Counted from the first letter of the stretch, positions 10,465 through 23,291 are shown. The stretch: DNA of 64,000 nt from Parastagonospora avenae f. sp. tritici 18332-5 (GCA_022559985.1 JAFJTR010000029.1:124001-188000); one strand, 5' to 3'. The notes: generated from the letters alone by a model not told the origin. Program-made: numbers and translations.

Positions 10465-12054
10465 TCAATCTGAAACCTCGCCGTGGTTGACTGTCTTGTT
10501 CAGTGGCTCCACAAGCTTGCGACTGGGGCGGAAAATCTGCAGCTGGTTGTCTTCCGCGGCACCCATCATGACCCACGGGTCGTTCTTGTTCCAGTCGAAG
10601 TCGCAGATGCGGTTCGTGAAGCCGCCGTGCATAAACAGCCTTAATATGTGTTAGTGGATTGCAGTGTAAAGGATCATAGCCCTGCTTACAGTTCTGGTGG
10701 CCCATCTTCAGCCTCCTCATCTGTCTGCTCGTCGCCGATCTTGCTGAGATCCCACATGCAGATGCGACGATCGTAGCTGGAACTTGCAAGAATAGCAGCA
10801 TCTTGAGGATGCCATTGCAGTCCGATGACATCTCCGCGATGGCTTGACAGGCTGTGCAGCTTCTTCTCGAAGTTCCGCAAGTCCCAAAGACCGACAGTCT
10901 TGTCCGCGGAGCCTGAAGCCATGGTCATCTCAAACTCGGGGTGAAAAGCGATGCAGTTCACAGCATCTTCGTGCGCTTCCTTCCTGTAAAGCGCCTTCTT
11001 GTGCGACTCCATGCGGGTGTCAATTATCTGCCATGTGAGGTCGTCGGATGCGGTTCCAATAAGGAAATTGTGGATTGGATGGTACTGAACGTCGTTCACA
11101 GTCGCGCTGTGGACCTCGTATGTTGCGGTCGGACTGACAGTCTTGTTGGTCTTGGAGAACCCAGATCTGATGTCCCATGTCTTAACAGTTGTGTCTTCAT
11201 TACCAGTTACGAGGTGGCCTTCGTTGAGTGGACTCCAGCTCAGCCCAAAACCCTCTGTTGTGTGTCCTACGAGCTCAGCCTCAAACTGGATGGCATCACC
11301 TTTGGGCTGAAGCGGGTGCTTGGTCCGGTCGAAGATCAGCACCTTGCCGTCTACGCATAATGATGCTATTATGTCGGGGTTTTGTGGCTGGTAGCGCGCC
11401 TTGTTGACCTCGCCTGGGTGGTTGATTTTCTGAACAATCTTAAACTCGAATGGCCGCTTTGCGTTGCCATGTCCGCCAATCTCACCGCGCTCCTCATTTA
11501 GTTCTGAGAGGTCTGGGACACGGAAGTCGGGTATTTCGCAGTGGGCGATTTGTAGGTAGTTTTGCGCTTGGTTCGACGTATGCGTTCCGAGAATGACGCG
11601 GTGCTGGCTCATGTTGGTGCCTTCGACTCTACGAATTGTTAGCGCATGGCAGGACTTCAGCGCGTGCAAGCATACGGCTTCTTGTCTGGCAGCCATTGCG
11701 TAGTGAGGGTTGGCCATTCCAGCGCGCGCCCATAAAGCATATCATAGAGAAAGACGGAGTTCTTCTTCCATATCTTGTACTCTTCGTTGATGATCTTGTG
11801 CTCGACCTGCTCCTGGTCATCCATCTCGTGGGTGTCGATTGCATCTGCGCGCATATATCAGTATCCGACGGACATGTGGTTTGCAAAGTCAATTCCGTGC
11901 AGTGTGATGCATTCAAGCAATCCTGCGACCCGATTCGAGATCGACATTGCTGGTTTGCTTGCTGTCTCAAGCTGCATGATAGTTGCTTGTAACAGTGTAG
12001 TGATAATATCATGCTCGATTTGCACTTACCGCTCATATTTTCGTCCACCTGCAT
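10465..12054 (-). CDS. HAT2: Hat2/RbAp48-type WD40 histone chaperone
   Basis: There are four exons: 12054-12030, 11844-11676, 11628-10690 and 10639-10465. The introns of 185, 47 and 50 bp all join in phase, giving 435 aa. The N-terminus (MQVDENMSDAIDTHEM, then EQVEHKIINEEYKIWKKNSVFLYDM and LEWPTLTTQWLPD) is the histone-H4-binding helix region of RbAp46/48/Msi1 proteins. Repeated GH...WD WD40 blades follow (ATYEVHSATVNDVQYHP, EAHEDAVNCIAFHPEF, SSHRGDVIGLQWHP) and the family-specific DGPPELLFMHGGFTN/RICDFDWN end. It acts as the regulatory subunit of the type B histone acetyltransferase and in related chromatin complexes. It is divergent from XRN1. The first intron is unusually long for this window. 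Confidence 0.92.
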
Positions 12055-12474
12055 ATTGACAAGTAATGCCACGTGTGAAGAGGCCGATCGAGTAAATGTG
12101 TAAGGCTGTTCCGGAAATGGTGGTTGCAGAGTGAAAGCTGCCCGCACGACGCGCTCCACCAAAAGATCGCGTCGGGATCGCCTAGGACGAGAGCTACCGC
12201 TAAGCGGACCCACTCAGGGTAGCTTGGCACGTCGCCGCGATATATCAATTGCGTCTGCGACTACCCTTCCGCTCTTTGAAGACCACAGCGTCGAGAACCG
12301 CCCCCAAACTTTCTACCGTTCCTCTCCCTCAGCGCGCTTCGTGCGCTCCTCCTCCTCCCTCACTCTCTCCCACACGTCTGTCGCTTTTGCGAAAGCACCC
12401 CGCCACTTGGACTTCTTGCGGTCGCAGCATTGCCTCATCTTCAACGAAGCTATTTCTAAACACCCGCAGCAACC
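12055..12474. promoter_or_regulatory. shared divergent promoter HAT2 / XRN1
   Basis: These 420 bp separate the HAT2 start (12054, minus) from the XRN1 start (12475, plus). The XRN1-proximal half is rich in CT runs, a common fungal 5' UTR feature. No TATA box is obvious. It is inferred only from gene orientation. Confidence 0.5.
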
Positions 12475-15400
12475 ATGGGTGTCCCAAAGTTCTTCCGATG
12501 GATGTCCGAACGCTACCCGGGCATCTCTCAGCTTATTGCGGAGAATCGCATTCCCGAGTTCGACTGTCTCTATGTACGTAGCCTGGCGCATGGCCAAGTA
12601 CGTGGTTAACAATGAATCATAGCTTGACATGAACGGTATCATTCACAACTGCACCCACAACGACTCCGATGGCGCGACTGCCCGTAAATCTGAGGACCAG
12701 ATGTTCCTCGACATCTTCAACTACATCGAGCATTTGTTTGGCAAGATCAAGCCCAAGCAGCTCTTCTTCATGGCCATCGATGGTGTCGCCCCGCGCGCCA
12801 AGATGAACCAGCAGCGTGCGCGTCGTTTCAGGACCGCTCTCGACGCGGAGAAGGCCCGTGACAAGGCCATCCGTGAAGGCGTCGAGATGCCCAAGGAGGA
12901 AGCATTTGACAGCAATTGCATCACTCCCGGCACCGCGTTCATGGCGAAGCTCACGCAGCAGCTGAAGTACTTCATCAACAAGAAGGTCTCCGAGGACATG
13001 GACTGGCAGGGCGTGGAAGTCGTCCTGTCTGGTCACGAGGTGCCCGGAGAAGGAGAACACAAAGTCATGGAGTACATCCGTCAGGCAAAGGCACAGCCGG
13101 GTTACGACCCAAATCGCCGCCACTGCTTGTACGGCCTCGACGCAGATCTGATCATGTTGGGCCTGCTTAGCCACGACCCTCATTTCTGCTTGTTGCGTGA
13201 GGAGGTGACTTTTGGTCGCCAGAGCCAGACCAAGTCCAAGGAGTTGGAACACCAGAACTTTTACCTAATGCACCTTTGCATCGTTCGAGAATATCTGGAG
13301 CTGGAATTCCAGGAACTAGCAGAGCCTGGTGCTCTCGGCTTTCCATTTGACATGGAGCGAGTCATTGACGATTTCATCCTTATGGCCTTCTTTGTTGGTA
13401 ACGATTTCCTTCCCAATCTTCCGCACTTGCACATCAACGAGGGTGCTTTAGCTCTCATGTTTAACGTCTACAAGACGGTGCTACCCAAAGGTAAAGGGTA
13501 CATTAATGAGGAGGGTGTCATAAACATGGAACGGCTGGTTCTTCTGCTGGACGAGTTGTCGCAGATTGAATTCCGCCACTTCGAATCAGAGAACGCAGAT
13601 GCCGCATGGTTCAAAGGGAAGCGTTTAGAGAAGGAAGATGTCATGCAAAAGACTGCAAGGCGTGGTACAGTTATCATGTCGACGCAACAGAAGCAGCTTT
13701 TCTCAAAGGTCAAGAGCTGGTTAGGATATTATCTGGAGAAGAAGGAGCCGGCCCCGTTGGATCTGCCAGTGGAACTAAACGCAGAAGATCGTAAGTTTGT
13801 TCAGGAGTTGGCAGACAAGTTGCATTTGGTGTGGAAGACCGTTCAGAATGACGATGGCGACCGTCACATTCAGATATCGGCACCTCCTAAGCTGGTTGAA
13901 GACGATGAAGACGACGAAGACGACAACATGGACGACGAATCAACGAAGGCCATCACGCGGGTCATTCAGAAGTACGATGCCGCCAAGATTGTCGACATTT
14001 CAGCCGAAAATGCGCAGAACGAGATGCAGAAGAAGTACGACGAGAAGTTTGATGCCTGGAAGAACGATTACTACAAGAGCAAGTTCGAATGGGACCGCAG
14101 CAATGAGGAGGAGCTGCGCAAGCTCACTGAGAACTACGTGCAAGGTCTGCAATGGGTGCTCTACTACTATTACCGAGGTGTAGCATCGTGGCCGTGGTAC
14201 TACGGTTACCACTACTCGCCCATGATCTCCGACGTGAAGAGGGGAATCAAGGCGAACATTGACTTTAAGCTTGGCCAACCCTTCAAGCCTTTCCAGCAGT
14301 TGATGGGTGTTTTACCAGATCGAAGTAAATCGATTGTGCCAAAGGCATACCATCCTCTCATGACAAATGAAGACTCGCCCATCATCGACTTCTACCCGCG
14401 AGACTTTACTCTCGACATGAATGGCAAGAAGCAGGACTGGGAGGCAGTGGTCAAGATTCCATTCATCCAAGAGGACCGTTTGCTGAAGGCTATGGCCACC
14501 AAAGAGGATGATCTCACTGCAGATGAGAAGTCTCGCAACTCCTTTGGGGTCTCACTCAAATTCACGTACTCGAGGGATCTGGACTTTATCTACCCATCGT
14601 CTCTACCTGGAGTGTTTCCTGATCTACCCCACTGCAAGTGTATCGAGAACATTTACGAATTGCCTACTATGGAAGGTCTTGAGTACTACATTGGTCTCAT
14701 GGACGGTGTCAAGACGGGATCAGCTGCCTTGGCTGGTTTCCCAAGTCTCAAAGTCTTGCCGTTCCATGGCAAGCTCGAGTTCGCGAGTGTCAACATCTTC
14801 CAGCAAGACAGTCGGAACGAGAGCATGACGATCACCCTCCTGGACACCGCGCCACGACAACCAGTGAGCCACGCCAAGGAGAAGCTCGGCCAGGCGGTTC
14901 ATGTGGGATATCCCTTCTTGCATGAGGCGAAAGTAGTTAAAGTGGCAGACGAGCTCTTTGACTACGTGCTACCGGAATCAGGGCCAGCAGTCCCGGTTGC
15001 CATCCCGCACGACTCAAGACAGATTTCCGATTGGAAGAAGACGGCTGATCGCATCGAAAAGTTCTACAGCAAGCGCCTGGGCATTATGATTGGTGAAATT
15101 GAGTCCCTCGTGTATGTAGAAATGCTCAAGGGTCTCCGAAAGACCGATGAAGGTGCAACTATCAAGGAATATGGCGAGGTTCAGGGCGCAGGCGTGGAGT
15201 ACGCCACCCAGACCATTGTCGACCAGGTCATCAGCGAAGACACTCGCTTCCTAGAGAAGGAGGCATTGCCCATTGAGGAGGAATTCCCAGAGGGCGCGCG
15301 GGCATTCTACCTTGGTGACTACGCGTATGGTCGACCGCTGCAAGTTGTCGGTCACGCTGAGAACAAGGCGACTATCATGGTCGCGAAGCTGAAGAAGCAG

Positions 15401-16846
15401 GAGCCAGATTTTGGACGTGCCATTGTCAGAAGGGCGGAACAGACGACGCCATACTTGCCCTCGTATGTTGTTGCACGTTCATTGAACATGCCGCCACTAG
15501 CGTTGTCCAAGCTGACCTCCGCATTCAACGTCAACTCAAGCGGTCTCAAGTTGAACATTGGTTTGAACCTGAAGTTTGAGGCGAAGAAGCTCAAGGTCCT
15601 GGGCTATTCCAGGAAGTCTGCAAACGGCTGGGAATACAGTCAGAAGGCTATTGACTTGCTTGCTCAGTACATGATCAAGTTTCCTGACTTTGTTGCCGCT
15701 ATCATCAACAATCCCACCGGCGACGGCTGGCAGGACACGGACTTCTATGCCCCTGAAGTCGCCAAGCAGAAGATTAAGGAGATTGTCGCGTGGTTGAAGG
15801 AGGTCCAGACGAAGAGTTTCGAAAAGGTCCCACTGGACGCGGAGCAGCTCGACTCAGATACCGTCAAGCTGATTGAACAGGCTGCCGATGCCAACTTGCC
15901 TAACACACAGGACGTCGAGCCGAAGAAGATTGGCAAAGTACCGCGCAACGCCTTGTTGAAGCCTTCCGATGCGGAGCAACGTCTCCATGACCAAGAGTTC
16001 ACGATTGGTGATCGCATTGTCTACGTCCAAGACTCCGGAAGAGTACCCATTGGATCCGCCGGCACAGTGATTGGAAAGACGAGGACCGCCCGTGTCATGC
16101 TTCTGGATGTTGTTTTTGACGCAACCTTCATGAGTGGTACTTCACTCGGCGATCGATGCTCACCCTTCAGAGGCTCTACCGTTCCTTCCACCGCTGTTCT
16201 AAACATGACTGATCGTCAGGTTGTGTCGTACTCATCCGCGGGGTCTGCCAAGCGTCCGCAACAGGCTCCATCCTCGTACAACATGCCCAAGTTCGGTTCT
16301 CCTGGTGGACCACAACTTCAACCTGCTAGCGCTCCACCACCTCTACGTGGCTCATACCGAGGAGCCTTTGGTGGTGCCAATGGCAACGGGGCGTCTCGCG
16401 GAGGCCGCGGCGGCGGTGTGGCACCACGACAGAACGGTGCACCGCAGCAGGGCGCCGAACAGACCTTGCCCATTCATGGCGGACCACCACGTGGTGGTCG
16501 TGGTGGCTTTGCTGCACGCGGACAAGCAAATGGAAACCAGTTCCAATCCCAGAACCAAAACCCCAACGGAAACCATATGCGTGGCCGGGGCGGAGCTCAG
16601 GACTTCGTTCCTCGCGGCCGTGGCGGCCCCAAGGGTAACCGCGGTGGCTTCACTGTCACCGACATGAGCGATCCTTCTGAGGGCGTTGTTCCGAACAACC
16701 CCAACTTCCGCCCGCAGAACTACTCGAACGTGCCGCCGCCAGCTAATCTAGATGCACGGGGAGGTAGAGGTCGAGGCCGTGGACGTGGAGCCTTCCGTGG
16801 CCGTGGTGGACCTAGAGGTGGTGCGGCGCCGCCGGCTGCACAGTAG
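12475..16846 (+). CDS. XRN1: 5'-3' exoribonuclease Xrn1
   Basis: Exon 1 (12475-12573, MGVPKFFRWMSERYPGISQL) joins exon 2 (12623-16846) through a 49-bp intron with donor GTACGT, giving 1440 aa. It degrades decapped 5'-monophosphate mRNA in the cytoplasm. The acidic Mg-binding residues of the Xrn1 catalytic domain fall at the same positions as in characterised yeast enzymes: D35 (YLDMNG), D86 (FMAIDG), E176/E178 (PGEGEHK) and D206/D208 (LDADLI). The region WVLYYYYRGVASWPWYYGYHYSP is the second conserved block. The middle holds the PAZ/KOW/SH3-like segments and the tail (about 1270-1440) is Gly/Arg-rich with many RGG and RGRG motifs. The MGVPKFFRW start and overall size separate it from nuclear Rat1. 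It is complete and convincing. Confidence 0.97.
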
Positions 16847-17207
16847 TTGGCGGTTGCTGAGAGAGAAAGTTATCATGGTTGCTCAACGCTTCCTTGATAG
16901 ATAACCTCCAGAGAAGAAGACGAATTCGACCATAAATGATAAATTAAGCAAACTTTACTTCTTCGATTACATATGAATTTGCTGTGACCTCGTGGATTAA
17001 GTTGAGCTGTGAACCCTGGTTAGCCGAGCACACGCTTAGCGTGGTTTCCGTAGGGCTGATCCCCGACTTCCGCACTCCAGATACGTGTTAGAACCACGAA
17101 ACTAACAGCTCCCATTCCCACCACTCAACCCAAGCATTGCCTCGACTCTCCCAATCCGCGTCCACATACTCCTCTTCTTGGGGTAGAAGGCGCACCACCC
17201 ATCCAAC
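16847..17207. other. intergenic between XRN1 and SPC3
   Basis: This holds the XRN1 3' UTR and SPC3 upstream sequence. No other feature is seen. Confidence 0.5.
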
Positions 17208-18073
17208 ATGCACTCCGCACTCGTGCGGCTGCAGAATGTCTTCGGCTTCTTCACCACCGTCGCCTTCACCGTAGCCGCAGTAATCGCGCTCAGCAGCTTT
17301 ATATCCCCGCAAACCCCACGCGCCAGCATAAACCTGCGCAACGTGCAAGTTGTCAAAGGGCGACCACACTACTACAGCTACAAGAAAGAAGAATACGCAA
17401 ATGTGCGCTTCGACCTGGATGCTGGTACATTTCCCATTTATTGCGCGCAAGCAGTGTGTATGCTTGTACTGACACACCAATAGATCTAAGCACCCTCTTT
17501 AACTGGAACACAAAACAAGTCTTCCTCTACCTCAAAGCAATCTACCCCTCGCCCCGCTCCACCGAGCCCCCCTCCGAAGCTATCATCTGGGACGCCATCC
17601 TCGCCTCCTCCACCGCGCCCTGGAACCAACTGCACTTCGTGCACCCGGACACGAAAACCAAAACGGGCAAGAAATCAGTGCTGCCCAAGAAGTCGAAGAA
17701 AGCCCAGGCCGCCGCCAAAGCTAAAGGCGTCAAGGAGGAGAAGGACCTACTCTTCCCGAGGGGCGAGCTCCATCTGCATAACCAGCGTCCCAAGTACCAG
17801 ATCACGGATATCACGGGCAAGCTACAGAATCGCACGGATGTGTATCTTGAGTTGGGCTGGAATGTGCAGCCGTGGGTGGGCGCGTTGACGTGGACTAATT
17901 GGCAGAAATTTGGGGCGTGGGAAGGGCTTAAGGGCGGCAGGAGTGCGAGATTCGAATTCCCGGAGATTGGCGCCAAGATGAAGAAGGTCAAGAAGGAGGA
18001 TTTGGAGACGGAGAAAGGGAGTGAGGGGTATAGGTTGATGGCGGGCGAGGAGCAGCCGCGGAAGAGCGTGTAG
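17208..18073 (+). CDS. SPC3: signal peptidase complex subunit 3
   Basis: Exon 1 (17208-17424) and exon 2 (17484-18073) are separated by a 59-bp intron (donor GTACAT, acceptor CAATAG) that joins FDLDA to DLSTLFNWN, giving 268 aa. One membrane helix sits near the N-terminus (about 12-32, VFGFFTTVAFTVAAVIAL), with a lumenal domain after it. The pattern ADLSTLFNWNTKQVFLYL, IIWDAI and LHLHNQRPKYQITDITGKL...V/LELGWNVQPWVG is diagnostic of Spc3/SPC22-23. The protein is part of the ER signal peptidase complex and is needed for its activity. A fungal-type Lys/Ala-rich insert (KKSKKAQAAAKAKG) interrupts the middle. The assignment is firm. Confidence 0.93.
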
Positions 18074-21000
18074 ATGTGTTTGTGAAGGATGTAGGTGGAT
18101 GAGGTGGGAGGGAGAGCATTTTCACGGCGCGATGAATGCAGCTATGGGATCAATCTACTTACTGCAAGTTTGTTCATGGCGTGCATGTGTCACTCCAGTA
18201 CTCATTCTCAGCAGCATGCATCTCACGCGAACATGGAAGGCAAAATAACAGCACCCATCTTCGGTTCCCGATCAACCTCAAGTCTCGTGCAAATCCATCA
18301 CTGAACTGCCGCAGCGCCAGAACTTTGTGGAAAGAAGGCATTATTCATTCTGCGATAAGGAATGCAAATCATTGCAGTTTACTCGCTAGGGGGATCGTAG
18401 ATGGATGTGGATAGTAAATAGGGGCATCCGATATTTTTGAGCTATACACGAAACCCCGATCACGATGGCAAGGCCCTGGGCATCAGCCTGGGCTGTTACC
18501 TATGGCTGTGACGCCTTACTCGCTCGAATGAAGTGAAGTGTGTTATTTTACAGAGCAAACATCTTATTCCATCCATCACTCACAGGAACAGTGACTGTCC
18601 CACGGCCGCGTAGACGGCGCAATGCAGATAGAGAGAGAGAAAGTAGGCAGACTATATCCCATACCTTTGTGGAAAGAAATTGTTTCCTCGCAGTCTCGCA
18701 GTTGGAGTACGTGCAGGTCCTGGAGAACTTACTCTTCGCAACGCACCGATCAGCATAGACGATGACGGCTTCTTTCTTCAGTCTGGGCAAAATATCTGAA
18801 AGGCGAATGTATGTGACCTGTTGCTATAACTAGGTAACGTGCAGAGCATGCATCGTCGAGTTCGTGTCATCTACGTCGTCAGCACATGTGCGGTCCACGA
18901 GATTTGTGGTGTGGAGAGTATGACGCGACATGCCTGTTTCCATGTTTAGTCAACACGAAATCATGTGCCATCGGGTTCAGGTCGACGGCGTCAGCATCTC
19001 TGCGCACTAAATCTGTGGTGTAGAGAGGCTGGCGCGCTACGTCACACGTGTATGTAGGACATGAAACAGATGCGTCCGCAACATCTTCTGCTCTGATATT
19101 GGCAAGACGGGCATTCCTACAGCGCAGGTAGCAGTGTATGCATGACGGCATCAACATTGGAGGTCAGTAAGTGAGGAGAGCCGTTGAGAATCTCAACTCT
19201 GGATGAAAACCAGATTACCGCAGTAAGCAAGGGTATTGAATGTCTAACCAATAGCCTGGGCTAGGACCAATGTTGTTAAGTGTTGTTTGTTTTCCATGTT
19301 TTGTTTGGGGGGTATGACGTGAATGTACAGGAGGCCGATAGTTGCTGCAGATACGACATTCGCCCTTGCGCTACTGCACAGGAATGAAACTGCCGCTACA
19401 AGAGCTGTACCAGTACATTTCTGCGCGCTTGTAGAGGTGGCTTGTGCGGTCGCGTGCTGCAAGCGGTTTGTGAATAATTTGGTAGAAGGAGGCGACTGGT
19501 GGGTGGTGGTCGCAAGACCCATGCGTTCCATTCCAGTGACGAGGCGGGTCCGAGCAAAAGGAAGCGCCCGTTTGCAGGCGTGCATGCCAGCTTCTGGGAC
19601 CCGCGGAAAGCCACGTTACGTAGCGGCTCAGGGTCCGAAATATGGGGCTTGACGAGTGTTGACATCATTTTGTGGTGAGCGATAGTTGGTGGTGGTCAGA
19701 TCACTCTACTGCAGTGCGATGTGACGAAGTCTGACCTGTTTCGCAAGACGTGAGGTGACGACAATTGGATTGGCAACGCAAGGGTCGGAGCCGCGGAGCA
19801 ACAGTGAAAGGCGATCGTTTCGATGCCTCCATCTGGCACAACAAGGACCTGAGGCTTCATGTCCTGTCTTGAGTCCGTTGCAGTGCAGTCGATGTATACG
19901 GGGTTAATCACCGAGATAGCAGCCAATGTCGGCATCAAACGATATGCGAGATATGCGTCCAAAACTCAACCCTGCATGAAGCACCTCGCTGTCCGCACAA
20001 TGGGTCAATTCCGTGCTTGCGTGCGATTTAGAGGCGTCTCGAAGGGATCATCTCGCCTCGAACTCTGGAGACCGTGTCTCGCCAGCATTGCTCACCGCCG
20101 ATCAGCCCTCAACAGTAAGAAGCGGCATCTGCACAGCTTACAGGCTGAACTCGAAGACCCTGATAGACGTGATAGACATCGAGGGGCGGGGAAATTGAAA
20201 GCCATCCGCGGTTGTGAAGAAGGAGGCGTGGCGACATTGCGAGGTCATGATCTGCAAAACTGCAACCTTAAAGGAAGGCTGGGCGAAAAGCAAAGGATGG
20301 GCACGGGTAGCGGGACATGGAGTGGAGAGCATGCGGGTCTGGCCTTTGCGCAATGCGGAATCGGAAAAACACATGGCGAACTGGAGAATTGCATCACCCG
20401 ATATTGTAGATGCGTTGGCGGTGACGAAAAGAGATTGTGTGACCTCAAGGCGTCCGTCACGGAGGAAAAGGGCTTCGATACAGCGCAGGGTAACAAAGAA
20501 GGCGCCACCTTACCCTCCTTCTGCGATTCGAATTTTGCACTGTGATATCGCTTTTACCTGGGTGACGTTGTGTAGCATAGTCGCCAGTGACTTCACATTC
20601 AGCCTTGCCCCAGCACCTGAGGCGAGCAAAGAAGCTTTACGGCCGTGTCTGCTCTTCCTCGAGTTGCTGGGTCCCATTCCTGAGCCCGTCGCTTGCGATG
20701 AGATGACGCTGCTTTCACTGGTCCAGGTATAGAAAGCGGTGCGCTATGGCATGGTGCAACGGTTCTTGTTGGGGTACCTGCGTCGTTCAGTTCCCCCAAA
20801 CGAGCGTGTGCGACCCTGCATACAGGCGCATGTGAGATGATGAGGCTGAGTGGCACTGATATTGGCAACATCGTCACTTCTGACGTTGTGGCAGACAAAC
20901 ATGTCTCCAAACGCGGCTGGCAGTGGGGCACCGCTTTGCAGAACGGGCGGCTATACCTAAAGGAGAAAGGTCGGCTGTCGATACCTTCCACGTTCGGGAA

Positions 21001-21927
21001 AATGACGTCGGCAAGCGCACGGCAGCCAAGGGAAATTCTCATGCACAACTGAGGAGTGCATGTTCCACTCTTTTGGATCCTCGTCTACTGAAAACGATGG
21101 GCACTGGGTTGTGAGAGGCCGGATTGTGCGAATGCCCTCATGCTCAAGGCGGAATTGCTTCAACTCTGACGTCCGCCCTGCGTTAGGCATCCATCGTTCT
21201 GGACCACCGCCCTCGTCGTCATGCACGTCATTTGGGCCTCCACGCTGCTTCAAGATCCACAAGTCAGGAGTTGTGGCACAGACGATGATGGAATTCTTGA
21301 ATTTGGAGGCCCGAGTCGTAGATTCAGCAATTTCGGCGCAACTGACCTGCTTCTGCCTCTTTTGCAGAATACACTACGAGAGGGGCTAGAGGCGAATGCT
21401 ACCACATGCACACTCGCGACACCAGTCATGGGCTTCGGCAGTATTTGGACGCGCCGTCACTGGTTGCGTAGGGGAAGTAGTGCATTCTGGACCCTGAAGC
21501 CACCAGGATGCCGCACTTGCCAGGAACCGACATGAGATCATCACTGAGAGCTCGATTTCGAGGTACCAGACGACGGGCGCGCCAGGGTTTCATGATCGAG
21601 CGCACGTCATTGGCCCTACCTGGACCCCTAGACAGATGCCGTGTGCGCTATCAAGCATGGGGAAGGACCCTGCAGATCTGTGACTGCAAGCCTCCCTGCT
21701 GAGTGGGTCCCTAGTGCGCCGATAGCAACGGTGATCCCTTGCCGCCTACGGTCATGATGGGCTGCTGCGCGTCTGTGGGTGTGAGACGCAAATGGTATTT
21801 AGATTCTCTCTGCTCCCTTCTCATTTCTCCATCAAGTAGTTCCACGATTATCAGCCGACATACCACCGCCTCATCCAATACAAAACACACCAAAGCACTT
21901 CTCACCTTTTCAACTTCATCCTCCAAT
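18074..21927. other. 3.9-kb gene-poor region
   Basis: Both strands carry only short or compositionally odd ORFs; the longest is 228 codons at 19859-20545 on the plus strand. None has a recognisable motif, a credible intron structure or a conserved-looking start. No tRNA-like cloverleaf or B-box was spotted. A partial direct repeat lies at about 18867-19045, and the CT-rich leader of the next gene begins near 21800. Confidence 0.5.
18867..19045. repeat. imperfect direct repeat, two units about 110 bp apart
   Basis: The units share blocks such as CGTCAGCA, then T/GTGCG, then AGATTTGTGGTGTGGAGAG versus AAATCTGTGGTGTAGAGAG, then TGACGCGAC versus TGGCGCGCT. The match is by eye and diverged. The origin is unknown. 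Confidence 0.4.
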
Positions 21928-22185
21928 ATGTCCGCCATGACCCAGAACCGCCAGCAAGTCTACGTCTCAGATGGCTTCTCAGAGCCCATGAGTGCCCAGC
22001 ACAACTTTGCCAACAACTTCGACCTTGACAATCCAGACGCTGCCATGTCTGCGTACCAGAGGATTATGCACGAGCATACCAAGCGCCAGCTCAGCACTGC
22101 CACCGATTCTGCCCGCCGACGAAGTGGTTCCTTATCCACTGCTGAGTCGCGGTCGCTCGACTCCGTCTCATCACGAGAATCGTAA
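21928..22185 (+). CDS. small conserved-looking fungal protein
   Basis: This predicts an 85-aa protein from ATG 21928 (a second ATG follows at 21937). The longer upstream open frame is CT-rich and looks like a 5' UTR, so the internal ATG is preferred. The order QVYVSDGFSEPMS, then FANNFDLDNPDAAMSAYQRIMHEHTKRQ, then a Ser/Arg-rich tail (ARRRSGSLSTAESRSLDS) resembles a class of small hydrophilic fungal proteins, but I cannot name it. There is no signal peptide, membrane helix or Cys pattern. It is probably intracellular and possibly phosphorylated in the Ser tail (inference). Confidence 0.65.
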   Translation: MSAMTQNRQQVYVSDGFSEPMSAQHNFANNFDLDNPDAAMSAYQRIMHEHTKRQLSTATDSARRRSGSLSTAESRSLDSVSSRES

Positions 22186-23291
22186 CACTGTCGAGTATCG
22201 CCAACCACCAATACTTTCGACATTTATCACTCAACCGTCTGCGACGTTTTAGCGTTCAGCGACATGCGATTCGATCCGGAATCGACTTTCAACTTTATTT
22301 TTGATCATCACCTCTACAGAGCATGGGGCGGCGTTTGCGGACTATTTTATCATCACGGAATGCTCAAATAAGGCGTTTATACGGCTGCTTGAGATACGCA
22401 GTCTTATCACATAAATCAACTATAACACCCTCTCATGGGTTCATTTGCACACTCAAATTTCCATCTCTAGACGTGACCTGTACTTGTGACATGTATCATC
22501 CACAAACATCCTCAACATAAACAGACAACCAAAAACTCATAGCAATATTACCAGCTCCTCTAAGATCATTCAATCAACATGCCAGTTCACCAGTCGGCAC
22601 TCGGCAGCACCATCTCTCCTCACCGGCGCACAGTCGGGCCTAAATCAAATCACGCACCGACACGCAGAACCCATTGAAACGCTTCACCCGCCCGCGCCCA
22701 AGCGGAACAACATCGGGCACACCCAAATCTCCCCACCCGGCGTCGTGTATCTGCCATTCTGCGCGCGAGGCGACATGTCGCATCCCTGACAAGTCCACAA
22801 GTGTTTCGCGGCCCATTGCAGGTTTATCGTACCTTGACCTACTGGAGGAGAAAAGGTCCTGTTATGGCGCAATCCCAACGCTTCAAGGGCCCTGTGAAGT
22901 GACGCCCGTTGGGCCCGCTTGGTAGTGCATTTTACGCGTGCTGGGATCAGGGTCAGGGTCAGGGTCAGGGTCGAGGGGTCATGTGAGGATATAGGGCCGA
23001 TTTGGGGAGGCAGGGGGAGAACTTGCTCGTGGGAGTGAACGGGGGAGGGGTGTGTGATCGTCACGAGGATGGGACGAGGAGTTGGAATTTGGTGTAGTGT
23101 GGTTGGTGGGTGCATGATTCATGTTTAGAGTGGGATGGACAGTAGGATGGTGAAATGGACTGAGGATAGCTATCTGGAATGGAAATCCGAGGCAAATAGG
23201 ATTATTGTAATCATCGGAATTTCGGAAAATCGACATGTCTAAACACGTAGATCCTTCTCCTTCCTCGCCTGTCACTTACGATATGTATATT
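22186..23291. other. intergenic, 1.1 kb
   Basis: No gene is supported. The stretch contains the short AGGGTC repeat described separately and 3' sequence of the converging Aim6-like gene. Confidence 0.45.
22949..22972. repeat. AGGGTC hexamer, four tandem copies
   Basis: Four perfect copies of AGGGTC are flanked by degenerate copies (GGGATC before, GAGGGGTC after). It resembles but does not equal the fungal telomere repeat TTAGGG. Confidence 0.85.

Noticed and set aside
12617..13252. 211-codon minus-strand ORF
   Set aside because: Shadow of the XRN1 catalytic exon, which has all its active-site residues on the other strand.
19859..20545. 228-codon plus-strand ORF in the gene-poor region
   Set aside because: No domain or conserved block, atypical composition and no splice context; probably a chance frame.
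22949..22972. telomere or chromosome end
   Set aside because: AGGGTC is not the TTAGGG-type repeat, has only four copies and is embedded in unique sequence with genes on both sides.
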